This document shows, in pieces, positions 7,984 through 17,027 of a stretch of DNA of 32,992 nucleotides (positions within the stretch are counted from its first letter, which is position 1; each line of letters opens with the position of its first letter). The notes beneath the pieces are model-generated. The model did no database searches and was not told the origin of the DNA. It saw nothing but the letters and a program-made list of their open reading frames with translations. The position numbers and the translations under genes are program-made. Origin of the DNA: an uncultured Oscillospiraceae bacterium (GTDB lineage Bacteria > Bacillota > Clostridia > Oscillospirales > Oscillospiraceae); assembly GCA_949948775.1 (NCBI GenBank), contig CATLHC010000030.1, positions 1 through 32,992 on the forward strand, given 5' to 3'.

Positions 7984-8433
7984 ATGTGCGTTTTCAAGGC
8001 AAGGCTGACCGTGTATTTTGAGCCGCCCTTCTGGGCGGCGCTGTACCAGCGGGAGGAGGGAGACTGCTGCCGGGTGTGCAAAGTGACCTTCGGCGCCGAG
8101 CCCAGGGACCAGGAGGTGCTGGACTATTTTCAGGCCCACTTTCGGGAGCTGCGCTTCAGCCCGACCGTAGCGGGCGCGCCGGACCCGGACCGCCCGATCA
8201 ACCCCAAGCGCGCACGGCGGGAGGCCCGGAAGGCCGTCCGGCCTGCCGGGACGGGGACAAAGGCCCAGCAGGCCCTCCAGCTCCAGCGGGAGCAGATGAA
8301 GGCGGAGCGGAAAGCCGGCTCCAAAGAGCGGCGGGAGGCACAGCGGGAGCGGAAGCTGGCCATCCGGTGGGAAAAACGCAGAGAAAAGCGCAAGGGGCAC
8401 AAGCCCCGTGCGCTTTTCAGTCATGCTTGGTAG
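7984..8433 (+). CDS. yjdF: YjdF family protein (DUF2992)
   Basis: A 149-residue protein. The N-terminal part (1-60) is a small beta-rich domain (ARLTVYFEPPFWAALYQRE, FGAEPRDQEVLDYF). The rest is a very basic helical tail starting NPKRARREARKAV and including TKAQQALQLQREQMKAERK, which is the recognisable YjdF/DUF2992 pattern. Length and layout match Bacillus YjdF. The tail looks suited to nucleic acid or ribosome contact, but function is not established; its riboswitch suggests a response to toxic azaaromatic compounds. The ATG has AAGGAGG 10 bases ahead. The 3' end carries the terminator hairpin within its last codons and overlaps the convergent tetR end by 13 bases. Confidence 0.87.
   Translation: MCVFKARLTVYFEPPFWAALYQREEGDCCRVCKVTFGAEPRDQEVLDYFQAHFRELRFSPTVAGAPDPDRPINPKRARREARKAVRPAGTGTKAQQALQLQREQMKAERKAGSKERREAQRERKLAIRWEKRREKRKGHKPRALFSHAW
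8383..8418. terminator. Bidirectional terminator shared by yjdF and the convergent tetR gene
   Basis: Arms GAAAAGCGCA (8383-8392) and TGCGCTTTTC (8409-8418) enclose AGGGGC and GCCCC around an ACAA loop. The A-run on one arm and T-run on the other let it act on both strands. It lies inside the last codons of yjdF and just past the tetR stop. Confidence 0.75.
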
Positions 8434-9017
8434 ACCCGCAGCAGCCGCTGGATGAACTGGAGGGTGGCGGCGGTCAGGTCGTAGGCGTAGCCGGTGGTGC
8501 ACCAGTGATAGGTCAGCCCCCGGACGGAGATCATGAGCAGGGAAGCCATCTCCTGAGCGCTGTCCCCACGGCCGTTCAGCTCACCGCTGTCCAGCCCGCC
8601 CTGGAGCACCCGGATCAATACCCCAACCAGGCTGTTTTCCTGGGGGCGGTTGAACCAGGGGTTGTCCGGGCTGTACAGCAGCCGGGTCATCTTCCGGTCG
8701 GTGAGTTCGCCGCTGTAGTGGGCATAGCGGTCGAAAAAGTACAGCACCCGCTCCCGGCAGGTGGGCTGGGTGAGCTGGGGCTGCACCACTTCGTTGAAGT
8801 AGTGGTCCGCCACCTGATAGGTCTCGTAAAAGACCTCCAGCTTGGTGCTGTAGTAGTTGTAAAAGGTGCCGATGGACACGTTGGCCCGGTCCACGATGTC
8901 CCGGATGGTGATGCTCTCAAAATCCCGCTGGGCCAGCAGCTCCACCGCGGCGTTGAACAGCTTCAGCTTGGTCTGCTCCGCCTGGAGCTGGCGCTTGGTT
9001 TTGTTTTCCTCTGTCAC
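8421..9017 (-). CDS. TetR family transcriptional regulator, probable local regulator of the acyl-CoA cluster
   Basis: A 198-residue protein. Residues of about 14-60 are a TetR DNA-binding domain (LKLFNAAVELLAQRDFESITIRDI, then ANVSIGTFYNYYSTKLEVFYE). The C-terminal all-helical part is a ligand and dimer domain without clear relatives by eye. It is divergent from the CoA-transferase gene, whose promoter carries a palindrome over the transcription start. Control of that cluster, perhaps with an acyl-CoA ligand, is therefore the simplest reading, although the ligand is not visible in the sequence. It has its own promoter at 9057-9085. The ATG at 9017 is preceded by a weak GGAGGG about 10 bases away. 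Confidence 0.9.
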   Translation of the reverse strand: MTEENKTKRQLQAEQTKLKLFNAAVELLAQRDFESITIRDIVDRANVSIGTFYNYYSTKLEVFYETYQVADHYFNEVVQPQLTQPTCRERVLYFFDRYAHYSGELTDRKMTRLLYSPDNPWFNRPQENSLVGVLIRVLQGGLDSGELNGRGDSAQEMASLLMISVRGLTYHWCTTGYAYDLTAATLQFIQRLLRVYQA

Positions 9018-9056
9018 GGTGAATCACCTGCCCTCCAAAATATGGGGTCAGCAGGC

Positions 9057-9085
9057 ATTATATCGAAAAAATGTCCCGTTGGCAA
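9057..9085 (-). promoter_or_regulatory. Sigma-A type promoter of the tetR gene
   Basis: On the minus strand TTGCCA (9085-9080), a 17-base spacer and TATAAT (9062-9057) stand about 40 bases ahead of the ATG. The spacing and -10 are consensus. Confidence 0.75.
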
Positions 9086-9179
9086 GGGGGGGTGGGCGAA
9101 AGCAATCCAGCACATCATACAAATTTTGGCTCCGAAAATATACGTTGTCCACAAAAAAAACGGGAAGACACTTTCCCTA

Positions 9180-9208
9180 TTGACGATTTTTTATAAGGGT
9201 AGTATAAT
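9180..9208 (+). promoter_or_regulatory. Strong sigma-A promoter of the CoA-transferase/acyl-CoA dehydrogenase cluster
   Basis: TTGACG (9180-9185), a 17-base spacer and TATAAT (9203-9208) give a near-consensus promoter. The start would fall at about 9214-9216, directly on the palindromes described next. Confidence 0.85.
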
Positions 9209-9215
9209 TTTTGAC

Positions 9216-9241
9216 GAACAAGTTCAGTGAATACGTTCACT
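9216..9241. promoter_or_regulatory. Palindromic operator candidate for the TetR regulator
   Basis: Two adjoining palindromes cover the transcription start and early leader: GAAC-AA-GTTC (9216-9225) and AGTGAA-TACG-TTCACT (9226-9241). TetR proteins bind such sites, and this position would block initiation or early elongation. Binding is inferred. No second copy was found near the tetR promoter. Confidence 0.6.
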
Positions 9242-9260
9242 AAAATATGGAGGGGTAGAT

Positions 9261-10886
9261 ATGGCAAAATTTATCACAGCACAGGAAGCGGCCAAACTGA
9301 TCCCCGATGGGGCCACGGTGGGCGTGGCGGGCATGGGCCTGTCCGGCTGGGCGGAGGAGGTTGCCTGCGCCATCCGGGACAGCTACCGTGAGACGGGCCA
9401 TCCTAAAGCCTTGCATTTGAAGCAGGGCAGCGCCCTGGGCGACTGGGGCTACGGCAACGCCTTTGTGGGTTGGAACCGCTCCAAGCGGGAGGGCGGCCCG
9501 GACAAGGAGCACGGCAACCGGGGGGCCACCCGGCTGGGCGAGGCGGGTCCGGGGCTGGTGAAGAAGTGGACCAGCGCCCACATCGGCAGCGCCTTCACCC
9601 TGTGCGACCAGGCCCGGAACAACGAGCTGGAGAGCTACTGCCTGCCCCAGGGCGTCATCATCAACCTGTGGCGCGAGATCGGCGCGGGCCGTCCTGGCCT
9701 GCTCACCAAGGTGGGCCTGGGCACCTTTGTGGACCCCCGGGTGGAGGGGGGCCGCATGAACGCCTGCGCCAAGGATGAGCTGGTGAAGGTGGTCAACTTC
9801 GAGGGGGAGGAGTACCTGTTCTACCCCGGCTTCAAGGTGGACGTGGCCATCCTCCGGGGCACCATCGCCGACGAGAACGGCAACATCTCCTTCGCCCGGG
9901 AGAGCGTCATCAACGAGGGCTTCGCCGTGGCCAACGCCACCAAGAACTCCGGCGGCATCGTCATCGTCCAGGTGGAGTACCTGGCCAAGAAGGAGACCCT
10001 GCCCGCCAAGGACATCAAGATCCCCGGCACTCTGGTGGACTATGTGGTCCAGGCCCGGGACCCCAAGTCCTGCTGGCAGGCCGAGGGCGACTACTGGGAG
10101 CCCTCCTTCTCCGGCGAGATCCGCAAGCCTCTCACCTCCATCGAGCCCCTGCCCTTCGACGAGCGGAAGGTCATCTGCCGCCGCTGCGCCATGGAGCTGA
10201 AGGCGGGCGACCTCATCAACCTGGGTGTGGGCATGCCCGCCGACATCGCCAAGGTGGTCAATGAGGAGGGCCTCATCGACCAGGTGACCATGTCCACCGA
10301 GAGCGGCATGGTGGGCGGCGTGCCGTCTGCCCTGCCCAGCTTCGGCTCCGCCTACAACCCCGAGGCCATCATCACCCCCAACGAGATGTTCGACCTCATC
10401 AGCGGCGGTGGGCTGAACATGACCTGCCTGGGCATCGGCGAGATTGACAAGGACGGCAACAACAACGTCAGCCGGATGGGCTCCCGGCTCACCGGCCCCG
10501 GCGGCTTCATCGACATCAGCTCCACCACCCCCAAGGTCATCTTTGCCGGCACCCTGGTGGGCAAGGCCAAGGTGAAGGTGGGAGACGGCAAGCTGGAAAT
10601 TTTGGAGGAAGGCACCATCCGGAAGTTTGTGGACCAGGTGGGCCAGATCACCTTCTCCGGCAAGTATGCCCCCGACGATCAGGAGGTGCTGTACGTCACC
10701 GAGCGGGCGGTGTTCAAGCTCATCGACCACAAGCTGACCCTCATCGAAATCGCCCCGGGTATCGATCTGGAGAAGGACGTGCTGGACCAGATGGGCTTCC
10801 GCCCCGAGGTCTCCCCCGACTTGAAGACCATGGATCCGGCCCTGTTTGAGGAGCACTGGGGCAAGCTGGGCGAGACCCTGCGCTGA
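9261..10886 (+). CDS. Acyl-CoA:acetate/3-ketoacid CoA-transferase (family I, single-chain YdiF/Pct type)
   Basis: A 541-residue enzyme in which the alpha and beta halves of a family I CoA-transferase are fused. The N-terminal half begins with ITAQEAAKLIPDGATVGVAGMG. The C-terminal half starts near residue 300 and holds TESGMVGGVPS, whose glutamate (E347) should carry the glutamyl-CoA intermediate. It swaps CoA between a short acyl-CoA and acetate or another acid, typically releasing butyrate or propionate as end product. The ATG follows GGAGGGG by 5 bases. It is first in a cluster with two acyl-CoA dehydrogenases and Etf. Substrate range cannot be read from sequence. Codons end mostly in C or G, a sign of high expression. 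Confidence 0.88.
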   Translation: MAKFITAQEAAKLIPDGATVGVAGMGLSGWAEEVACAIRDSYRETGHPKALHLKQGSALGDWGYGNAFVGWNRSKREGGPDKEHGNRGATRLGEAGPGLVKKWTSAHIGSAFTLCDQARNNELESYCLPQGVIINLWREIGAGRPGLLTKVGLGTFVDPRVEGGRMNACAKDELVKVVNFEGEEYLFYPGFKVDVAILRGTIADENGNISFARESVINEGFAVANATKNSGGIVIVQVEYLAKKETLPAKDIKIPGTLVDYVVQARDPKSCWQAEGDYWEPSFSGEIRKPLTSIEPLPFDERKVICRRCAMELKAGDLINLGVGMPADIAKVVNEEGLIDQVTMSTESGMVGGVPSALPSFGSAYNPEAIITPNEMFDLISGGGLNMTCLGIGEIDKDGNNNVSRMGSRLTGPGGFIDISSTTPKVIFAGTLVGKAKVKVGDGKLEILEEGTIRKFVDQVGQITFSGKYAPDDQEVLYVTERAVFKLIDHKLTLIEIAPGIDLEKDVLDQMGFRPEVSPDLKTMDPALFEEHWGKLGETLR

Positions 10887-10936
10887 ACGGTAAGACGGGA
10901 ACAAATTTACATAATAATAATAGGAGGAATATCACT

Positions 10937-12079
10937 ATGAGCAGCCCGTTTTTTAATGAAGACCATGAATCCATCCGCGAGATGGCCCGAGACTTTGCCA
11001 ACAAGACCCTGGCTCCCATCGCCGCCGACATCGACAAGAACGAGGAGTTCCCCATGGACGTGGTGGGGCAGATGGCCGAGATGGGCTTCCTGGGCCTGAA
11101 GATCCCCGAAGAGTTCGGCGGCCTGGGTCTGGACATGCGCTCCTACGTGTGCGTCATGGAGGAGATTGCCAAAAAGTGCGCCACCGCCACCCTGTTTATC
11201 TCCTCCGCCAACTCCCTGTCCACCGCCCCCATCGTCATCTCCGGCACTCCCGAGCAGAAGGAGAAGTATCTGCCCGGCGTGGTGGCAGGCGAGGAGTTCA
11301 TCGCCTTCGCGCTCACCGAGCCCAACGCGGGTTCCGACGCGGCCAGCATGACCACCAAGGCGGTGGAGGACGGCGACAGCTACATCCTCAACGGCCGCAA
11401 GTGCTTCATCACCATGGCCCCCATCTCCAAGTACTCCATCGTCTATGCCAAAACCAACCCCGAGAAGGGCGCCAAGGGCATCAGCTGCTTCATGGTGGAT
11501 ATGTCCCTGCCCGGCGTGTCCTGCGGCAAGCACGAGGAGAAGATGGGCCAGCGCGGCGTACCCGTCAGCGACGTCGTCCTGGAGGACGTCCGCGTGCCCA
11601 AGGACTGCCTGATCGGCGAGTTGGACCTGGGCTTCATCAACGCCATGAAGACCCTGTCCGTGGGCCGCATCGGCGTGGCCTCCATGTGCCTGGGCATGGC
11701 CGCCGAGGCCATTGAGCTGGCCGTGGAGCACACCAAGAACCGCGTCCAGTTCGGCAAGCCCCTGTGCAAGCATCAGGCCATCGCCTTCATGCTGGCCGAG
11801 ATGGAGACCAAGCTGAACGCCGCCCGGGGCCTGGTGTACAACGCCGCCTGGATGATGGACAACGGCATGAAGGCCGATAAGGAGGCGTCCATGGCCAAGT
11901 TCTTCGCCGCCGAGGCCGGCATCGAGATCGTGAACAAGGCTCTCCAGCTCTTCGGCGGCTACGGCTACAGCCGCGAGTACGAGATCGAGCGCATCTACCG
12001 CGACATCCGCGTGTGCTCCATCTACGAGGGTTCCTCCCAGGTGCAGCAGATCGTCATCTCCGGCCAGATGCTCAAGTGA
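10937..12079 (+). CDS. Short-chain acyl-CoA dehydrogenase (first of two)
   Basis: A 380-residue flavoprotein with the normal three-part fold: N-terminal helical domain, middle beta domain with FALTEPNAGSDAASM and GRKCFITMAP, and a C-terminal helical domain. The catalytic glutamate is expected at E364 in IYEGSSQVQ; most butyryl-CoA dehydrogenases have EGTSEVQ here, so this copy deviates. Late motif GGYGYSREY is intact. It interconverts an acyl-CoA and its 2-enoyl-CoA and passes electrons to Etf, encoded next. It sits 50 bases after the CoA-transferase with an AGGAGG site. The second dehydrogenase at 14202 is clearly diverged, which suggests distinct substrates. Confidence 0.92.
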   Translation: MSSPFFNEDHESIREMARDFANKTLAPIAADIDKNEEFPMDVVGQMAEMGFLGLKIPEEFGGLGLDMRSYVCVMEEIAKKCATATLFISSANSLSTAPIVISGTPEQKEKYLPGVVAGEEFIAFALTEPNAGSDAASMTTKAVEDGDSYILNGRKCFITMAPISKYSIVYAKTNPEKGAKGISCFMVDMSLPGVSCGKHEEKMGQRGVPVSDVVLEDVRVPKDCLIGELDLGFINAMKTLSVGRIGVASMCLGMAAEAIELAVEHTKNRVQFGKPLCKHQAIAFMLAEMETKLNAARGLVYNAAWMMDNGMKADKEASMAKFFAAEAGIEIVNKALQLFGGYGYSREYEIERIYRDIRVCSIYEGSSQVQQIVISGQMLK

Positions 12080-12150
12080 GATAAGTCCACAAGGCGGGCG
12101 GCTTCTAGACAAATACCAAGATTGTCAAAAAATAAACTATTGAGTTTTTG

Positions 12151-12179
12151 CTGACAAGCCGCCGTAAATATGATAAACT
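12151..12179 (+). promoter_or_regulatory. Possible promoter ahead of etfB
   Basis: CTGACA (12151-12156), a 17-base spacer and TAAACT (12174-12179) lie in a 150-base A/T-rich gap between the first dehydrogenase and etfB. The -10 is only a partial match, so an internal promoter is plausible rather than shown. Nothing else was recognised in this gap. Confidence 0.35.
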
Positions 12180-12229
12180 ATATACCGCACAAAGCAGCGC
12201 ACAATAATCTCAGATAGGAGGAACCCAAG

Positions 12230-13033
12230 ATGAATATACTTGTCTGTGTCAAGCAGGTGCCTGACACCACCGAGATCAAGATCGATCCGGTGAAGAATAC
12301 GCTGATTCGAGACGGCGTTCCCAGCATCGTCAACCCGTTTGACGGCTACGCCCTGGAGGCGGCCGCCCGCATCAAAGACAAGAACCCCGACACCAAGATC
12401 GTGGTGCTGACCATGGGCCCCCCGCAGGCCACCGCAGCCATCAAGGAGTGCCTGGCCATCGCGGCGGACAAGGGGTATCTGGTGTCCGGCCGGACCTTCG
12501 GTGGCTCCGACACCCTGGCCACCAGCTACATCCTGTACAACGCGGTGAAGAAGGTGGAGGAGCTTGAGGGCAAGTTCGACGCCATCTTCTGCGGCAAGCA
12601 GGCCATCGACGGCGACACCGCGCAGGTGGGCCCGGAGCTGGCTGAGCACCTGGGCTATCCCCAGGTCACCTACGGCCTGGAGGCCGAGGTGGACGGCGAC
12701 ATGCTGAAGGTGAAGAAGGAAGTGGAAGAGGGCGTCGAGGTCATCGGCGTGAAGTTCCCCTGCTTGGTGACCTACACCAAGCCCGCCTGGGATCCCCGCT
12801 ACCCCACCATCAAGCGCAAGATGGCCGCCAACCGCGCCGAGATCCCCGTGCTGGGCGACGACGCTTTCCCGGACATCGACACCACCCGCATCGGCCTGAA
12901 GGGCTCTCCCACCAACGTGAAGAAGACCTTCGTGCCGCAGAAGAAGAGCGGCGGCGTGAAGATCAAGGAAGCGGACAACGAGGCTTCCGCCAAGAAACTG
13001 TTCGAGCTGCTCAGCGGCGCCAGCATCATTTAA
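12230..13033 (+). CDS. etfB: Electron transfer flavoprotein, beta subunit
   Basis: A 267-residue subunit starting MNILVCVKQVPDT. The beta-subunit signature is present, with CGKQAIDGDTAQVGP at 121-135. With EtfA it forms the heterodimer that exchanges electrons with the acyl-CoA dehydrogenases on either side. In anaerobic Clostridia such Etf/dehydrogenase complexes can bifurcate electrons from NADH to crotonyl-CoA and ferredoxin. That mode is plausible here but not shown by sequence alone. The ATG follows AGGAGG by 8 bases, and etfA begins 15 bases after the stop. Confidence 0.95.
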   Translation: MNILVCVKQVPDTTEIKIDPVKNTLIRDGVPSIVNPFDGYALEAAARIKDKNPDTKIVVLTMGPPQATAAIKECLAIAADKGYLVSGRTFGGSDTLATSYILYNAVKKVEELEGKFDAIFCGKQAIDGDTAQVGPELAEHLGYPQVTYGLEAEVDGDMLKVKKEVEEGVEVIGVKFPCLVTYTKPAWDPRYPTIKRKMAANRAEIPVLGDDAFPDIDTTRIGLKGSPTNVKKTFVPQKKSGGVKIKEADNEASAKKLFELLSGASII

Positions 13034-13048
13034 GGGAGGGGAAGCACA

Positions 13049-14053
13049 ATGGAAGCCAAGACCAAAGACCTGTGGGTATTTGTAGAGACCAACGAGGACG
13101 GCACCGCGAAGAACGTGGGCATCGAGCTGCTGACCCCCGGTAAGATGATGGCGGGCAAGCAGGGCGGCGCTCTGGTGGCCGTGGTCATCGGCAGCGGCGT
13201 GGACGAGGCGGTGAAGGCCGCCAACGAGCACGGCGCGGACAAGATCATCGTGGTGGACGGTCCGGAGTACAAGCACTACACCACCGACGCCTACGCCATC
13301 GCTCTGGTGAGCCTGGTGGAGAAGTACGGCCCCACCAGCATGCTGATCGGCGCGACCAACAACGGCCGTGACCTGGGTCCCCGGGTGAGCTGCCGTTTGA
13401 AGACCGGCCTGACCGCCGACTGCACGGCGCTGGACATCGATGACGAAACCGGCAACGTGGCGTGGACCCGTCCCGCCTTCGGCGGCAACCTGATGGCCAC
13501 CATCCTGTGCCCGAACCACCGGCCCCAGATCGGCACGGTGCGTCCCGGCGTGTTCAAGAAGAGCGACGCCGTGGAGGGCAAGGCTGAGATCATCAAGGAG
13601 GACCTGCATGTGGCCGAGGACCAGATCCGCACCCAGGTGATCGAGCTCATCAAGGAGATGGGCGGCGAGAACGTGGATCTGGAGGGCGCTGAGATCATCG
13701 TGTCCGGCGGGCGCGGCGTGGGCGGCCCGGAGGGCTTCGAGCCCATCAAGGCTCTGGCGGACGCGCTGGGCGCCACCGTGGGCGCTTCCCGCGCGGCGGT
13801 GGACGCGGGCTGGATTGCCCACGCGCACCAGGTGGGCCAGACCGGCAAGACGGTGGGTCCCAAGCTGTACATCGCCTGCGGCATCAGCGGCGCGATCCAG
13901 CACCTGGCGGGCATGAGCGGCTCCGACGTGATCGTGGCCATCAACAAGGACCCCGACGCCCCCATCTTCGATGTGGCCGACTACGGCGTGGTGGGCAACC
14001 TCTTCGAGGTGCTGCCCATTCTCACCGAGGAGATCAAGAAGGCCCGCGGCTAA
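13049..14053 (+). CDS. etfA: Electron transfer flavoprotein, alpha subunit
   Basis: A 334-residue subunit. The C-terminal FAD-binding domain is complete: GRG (221-223), GASRAAVDAGW (245-255), QTGKTV (264-269), CGISGAIQHLAGM (277-289) and AINKDPDAPIF (297-307). The N-terminal domain is the usual nucleotide-binding-like fold without an added ferredoxin domain. It pairs with EtfB encoded 15 bases upstream. An AGGGAGGGG site precedes the ATG. A long nested stem follows the stop. Confidence 0.95.
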   Translation: MEAKTKDLWVFVETNEDGTAKNVGIELLTPGKMMAGKQGGALVAVVIGSGVDEAVKAANEHGADKIIVVDGPEYKHYTTDAYAIALVSLVEKYGPTSMLIGATNNGRDLGPRVSCRLKTGLTADCTALDIDDETGNVAWTRPAFGGNLMATILCPNHRPQIGTVRPGVFKKSDAVEGKAEIIKEDLHVAEDQIRTQVIELIKEMGGENVDLEGAEIIVSGGRGVGGPEGFEPIKALADALGATVGASRAAVDAGWIAHAHQVGQTGKTVGPKLYIACGISGAIQHLAGMSGSDVIVAINKDPDAPIFDVADYGVVGNLFEVLPILTEEIKKARG

Positions 14054-14055
14054 TT

Positions 14056-14156
14056 CCCGGATACGACACCGGGCTGTCTGAAAATTAGGGACGAGCCGTC
14101 CGGGAAAGTGGGCAAAAACCCCTTTCCCGGCGGCAAATCCGTATTTTCAGCGGCTC
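14056..14156 (+). other. Large nested stem-loop region between etfA and the second acyl-CoA dehydrogenase
   Basis: CCCGG (14056-14060) pairs with CCGGG (14069-14073). Then CTGAAAAT (14078-14085) pairs with ATTTTCAG (14143-14150) around an inner perfect stem CCGGGAAAG (14100-14108) with CTTTCCCGG (14122-14130). No T-run follows, so it is not a simple terminator. It may stabilise the upstream message or partly separate expression of the two parts of the operon. Function is not known. Confidence 0.65.
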
Positions 14157-14201
14157 CGGCGTTTTGTCATTTTATCAACTACGAAGAAAGGAAGATGCCC
14201 T

Positions 14202-15344
<1,143 letters not shown>

Positions 15345-15373
15345 GCGCCTGTTCTTCTTCAAAAGCTGAAAAG

Positions 15374-15403
15374 AGCGCCCCGTCAATGGACGGGGCGCTT
15401 TTT
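15374..15403 (+). terminator. Terminator of the acyl-CoA dehydrogenase/Etf cluster
   Basis: Perfect 11-base arms AGCGCCCCGTC (15374-15384) and GACGGGGCGCT (15389-15399) with an AATG loop are followed by TTTTT. Confidence 0.95.
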
Positions 15404-15420
15404 CCTGTGTGCAGGCCGGC

Positions 15421-15864
15421 CTATAGGTCCCGCCGGAAATAGATCATGTCGGTCAGCCGGACGCCGCATTCGTAGATCGGGTGATCGTAGTGATCCGTGA
15501 AGAAATTTTTAACCCGGTGAGAGCGGACAAAGCCGCACTTCTCATAAAAGGGGACCGTCAGGGGGCTGTCGCCCGTCCCAACCTGCAGGACCGAATATGT
15601 GCCCCTGTACCGTGCGGCGATAAACGCAATGAGCGCTCTCCCATAGCCCATGCTGCGGCAGGAGGGGTCCGTGGCGATATTTTTCAGCTCAAGAACGCCG
15701 CCGCCCTCGTCAGTGACCACGCACTCGCCTTTGACGCCGCCGTCCTCCAATATATACATGGTCCCGCGCTCAAGATAGCGGTCGATCATATCCTCCTGCT
15801 CGTCCGCCAGCAGCAGCAGAGGGAGGTATCGCTTCTTATTGTCCTTGACCTGTCGAATCTCCAT
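15421..15864 (-). CDS. GNAT family N-acetyltransferase
   Basis: A 147-residue cytoplasmic acetyltransferase. The acetyl-CoA pyrophosphate-binding turn is visible as NIATDPSCRSMGYGRALI (R-x-x-G-x-G pattern), and the late strand FYEKCGFVRS is the usual GNAT motif. The substrate is unknown. The start at 15864 is chosen because AGGAGG stands 7 bases before it; an in-frame start 11 codons further upstream has no ribosome site. It is divergent from mutY with back-to-back promoters. Confidence 0.88.
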   Translation of the reverse strand: MEIRQVKDNKKRYLPLLLLADEQEDMIDRYLERGTMYILEDGGVKGECVVTDEGGGVLELKNIATDPSCRSMGYGRALIAFIAARYRGTYSVLQVGTGDSPLTVPFYEKCGFVRSHRVKNFFTDHYDHPIYECGVRLTDMIYFRRDL

Positions 15865-15887
15865 GGGGTTTCCTCCTATTTGTCTCC

Positions 15888-15916
15888 ATCCTAGCACAGC
15901 GGCTCCGTTGATTCAA
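15888..15916 (-). promoter_or_regulatory. Promoter of the GNAT gene
   Basis: On the minus strand TTGAAT (15916-15911), a 17-base spacer and TAGGAT (15893-15888) precede the GNAT start. Its -35 lies one base from the -35 of the divergent mutY promoter. Confidence 0.6.
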
Positions 15917-15917
15917 G

Positions 15918-15946
15918 TTGAAAAATCCCCGGCTCCATGGTACAAT
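15918..15946 (+). promoter_or_regulatory. Promoter of the mutY-tdk-radical SAM operon
   Basis: TTGAAA (15918-15923), a 17-base spacer and TACAAT (15941-15946). The transcript would start near 15953, about 27 bases before the GTG start. Confidence 0.7.
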
Positions 15947-15979
15947 GACAAAAATCCGATCGAAATGGGAGGACCCGTT

Positions 15980-17026
15980 GTGGACGCATTGGAACAACTG
16001 CCCGTCCCTCTGCTGGAGTGGTTTCGGGACAACGCCCGGCGCCTGCCCTGGCGGGAGGATCCCACGCCCTATCACATCTGGCTGTCGGAGATCATGCTCC
16101 AGCAGACCAGGGTGGCGGCGGTGCTGGACTATTACAAGCGGTTTTTGGCTGAGGCGCCGGATGTGGCCGCCCTGGCCGCGCTCCCAGAGGAACGGCTGAT
16201 GAAGCTGTGGCAGGGGCTGGGGTATTATTCCAGGGCCCGAAATCTGCAAAAGGCCGCGAAGATCATCGTGGAGGGATATGGCGGCCGGTTTCCGGCGGAC
16301 TACGCCGTGGTCCGCGCTCTGCCCGGGGTGGGGGATTATACCGCCGGGGCGGTTTGCTCCATCGCTTTTGGACAGGCCGTCCCCGCGGTGGATGGCAACG
16401 TGCTGCGGGTGTATGCCCGAATTGTGGGGGATGATGGAGACATCTCCACCCCGCAGATGAAGAAAGAGGTGACGCGGGCACTGGAGAAAGTCATTCCCGT
16501 CAACGCGGCGGGGGCCTTCAACCAGGCGCTGATGGAGCTGGGGGCCACGGTCTGCCTGCCCAACGGCGCGCCGCTGTGCGAGCGGTGCCCGGCGAAGGAG
16601 TTTTGCGCGGCGCTGGCCCAGGAGCGTATTTCTGAGTTGCCGGTGAAGGCTCCGAAGAAGCCCCGCCGGGTGGAGGAGCGCACAGTATGGCTGATTTTCC
16701 GGGGAAATAGTGTGGCCCTGCGCCGCCGCCCGGGCCGGGGGCTGCTGGCTGGACTATGGGAGTTCCCAAACGAGCCGGGGAATGGCCCGCTCCCAGGGGA
16801 TTGGGGGATAGAGGCGCGGTCCAACGAGTACGCCGGACAGGCCAAGCACATCTTTACCCACATTGAATGGCATATGGCTTTGCGGGAAGTGGAAGCGGGC
16901 ACGGATGCCCTGCCCTCTGGCTGGGTCTGGGCCAGCGGGGCCGAATTAGAGTGGAACTATGCCGTCCCCAATGCCTTTGATCGGGCGCTGGGGCTGGCAA
17001 AAGAGAGATTGAACGGGGGAAAATGA
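15980..17026 (+). CDS. mutY: Adenine DNA glycosylase
   Basis: A 348-residue base-excision enzyme that removes adenine opposite 8-oxoguanine. The glycosylase domain has WLSEIMLQQT with catalytic E37, the helix-hairpin-helix LPGVGDYTAGAV (114-125) and D138 in VDGNV. The iron-sulfur cysteines are C192, C200, C203 and C209; the first spacing is seven residues, one longer than in E. coli. The C-terminal part (about 225-348) is the NUDIX-like 8-oxoG recognition domain (RGLLAGLWEFPNE). GTG at 15980 is preferred because GGGAGGA ends 6 bases before it; an ATG at 15965 adds five residues but has no ribosome site. The thymidine kinase gene starts 1 base after the stop. Confidence 0.92.
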   Translation: MDALEQLPVPLLEWFRDNARRLPWREDPTPYHIWLSEIMLQQTRVAAVLDYYKRFLAEAPDVAALAALPEERLMKLWQGLGYYSRARNLQKAAKIIVEGYGGRFPADYAVVRALPGVGDYTAGAVCSIAFGQAVPAVDGNVLRVYARIVGDDGDISTPQMKKEVTRALEKVIPVNAAGAFNQALMELGATVCLPNGAPLCERCPAKEFCAALAQERISELPVKAPKKPRRVEERTVWLIFRGNSVALRRRPGRGLLAGLWEFPNEPGNGPLPGDWGIEARSNEYAGQAKHIFTHIEWHMALREVEAGTDALPSGWVWASGAELEWNYAVPNAFDRALGLAKERLNGGK

Positions 17027-17027
17027 T

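Noticed and set aside
9240-10904. A 554-codon open frame on the minus strand opposite the CoA-transferase gene
   Set aside because: It mirrors a recognised enzyme gene. Its Gly/His/Leu-rich translation is the expected artefact of C-ending codons. The same applies to the long opposite-strand frames over the acyl-CoA dehydrogenases, etf genes, glycolysis genes and lipoproteins.
12101-12145. A Rex-like box and a GACAA/TTGTC inverted repeat before etfB
   Set aside because: The candidate lacks the symmetric TTGTTAA half-sites of Rex operators, and the repeat is only five bases with no T-run.
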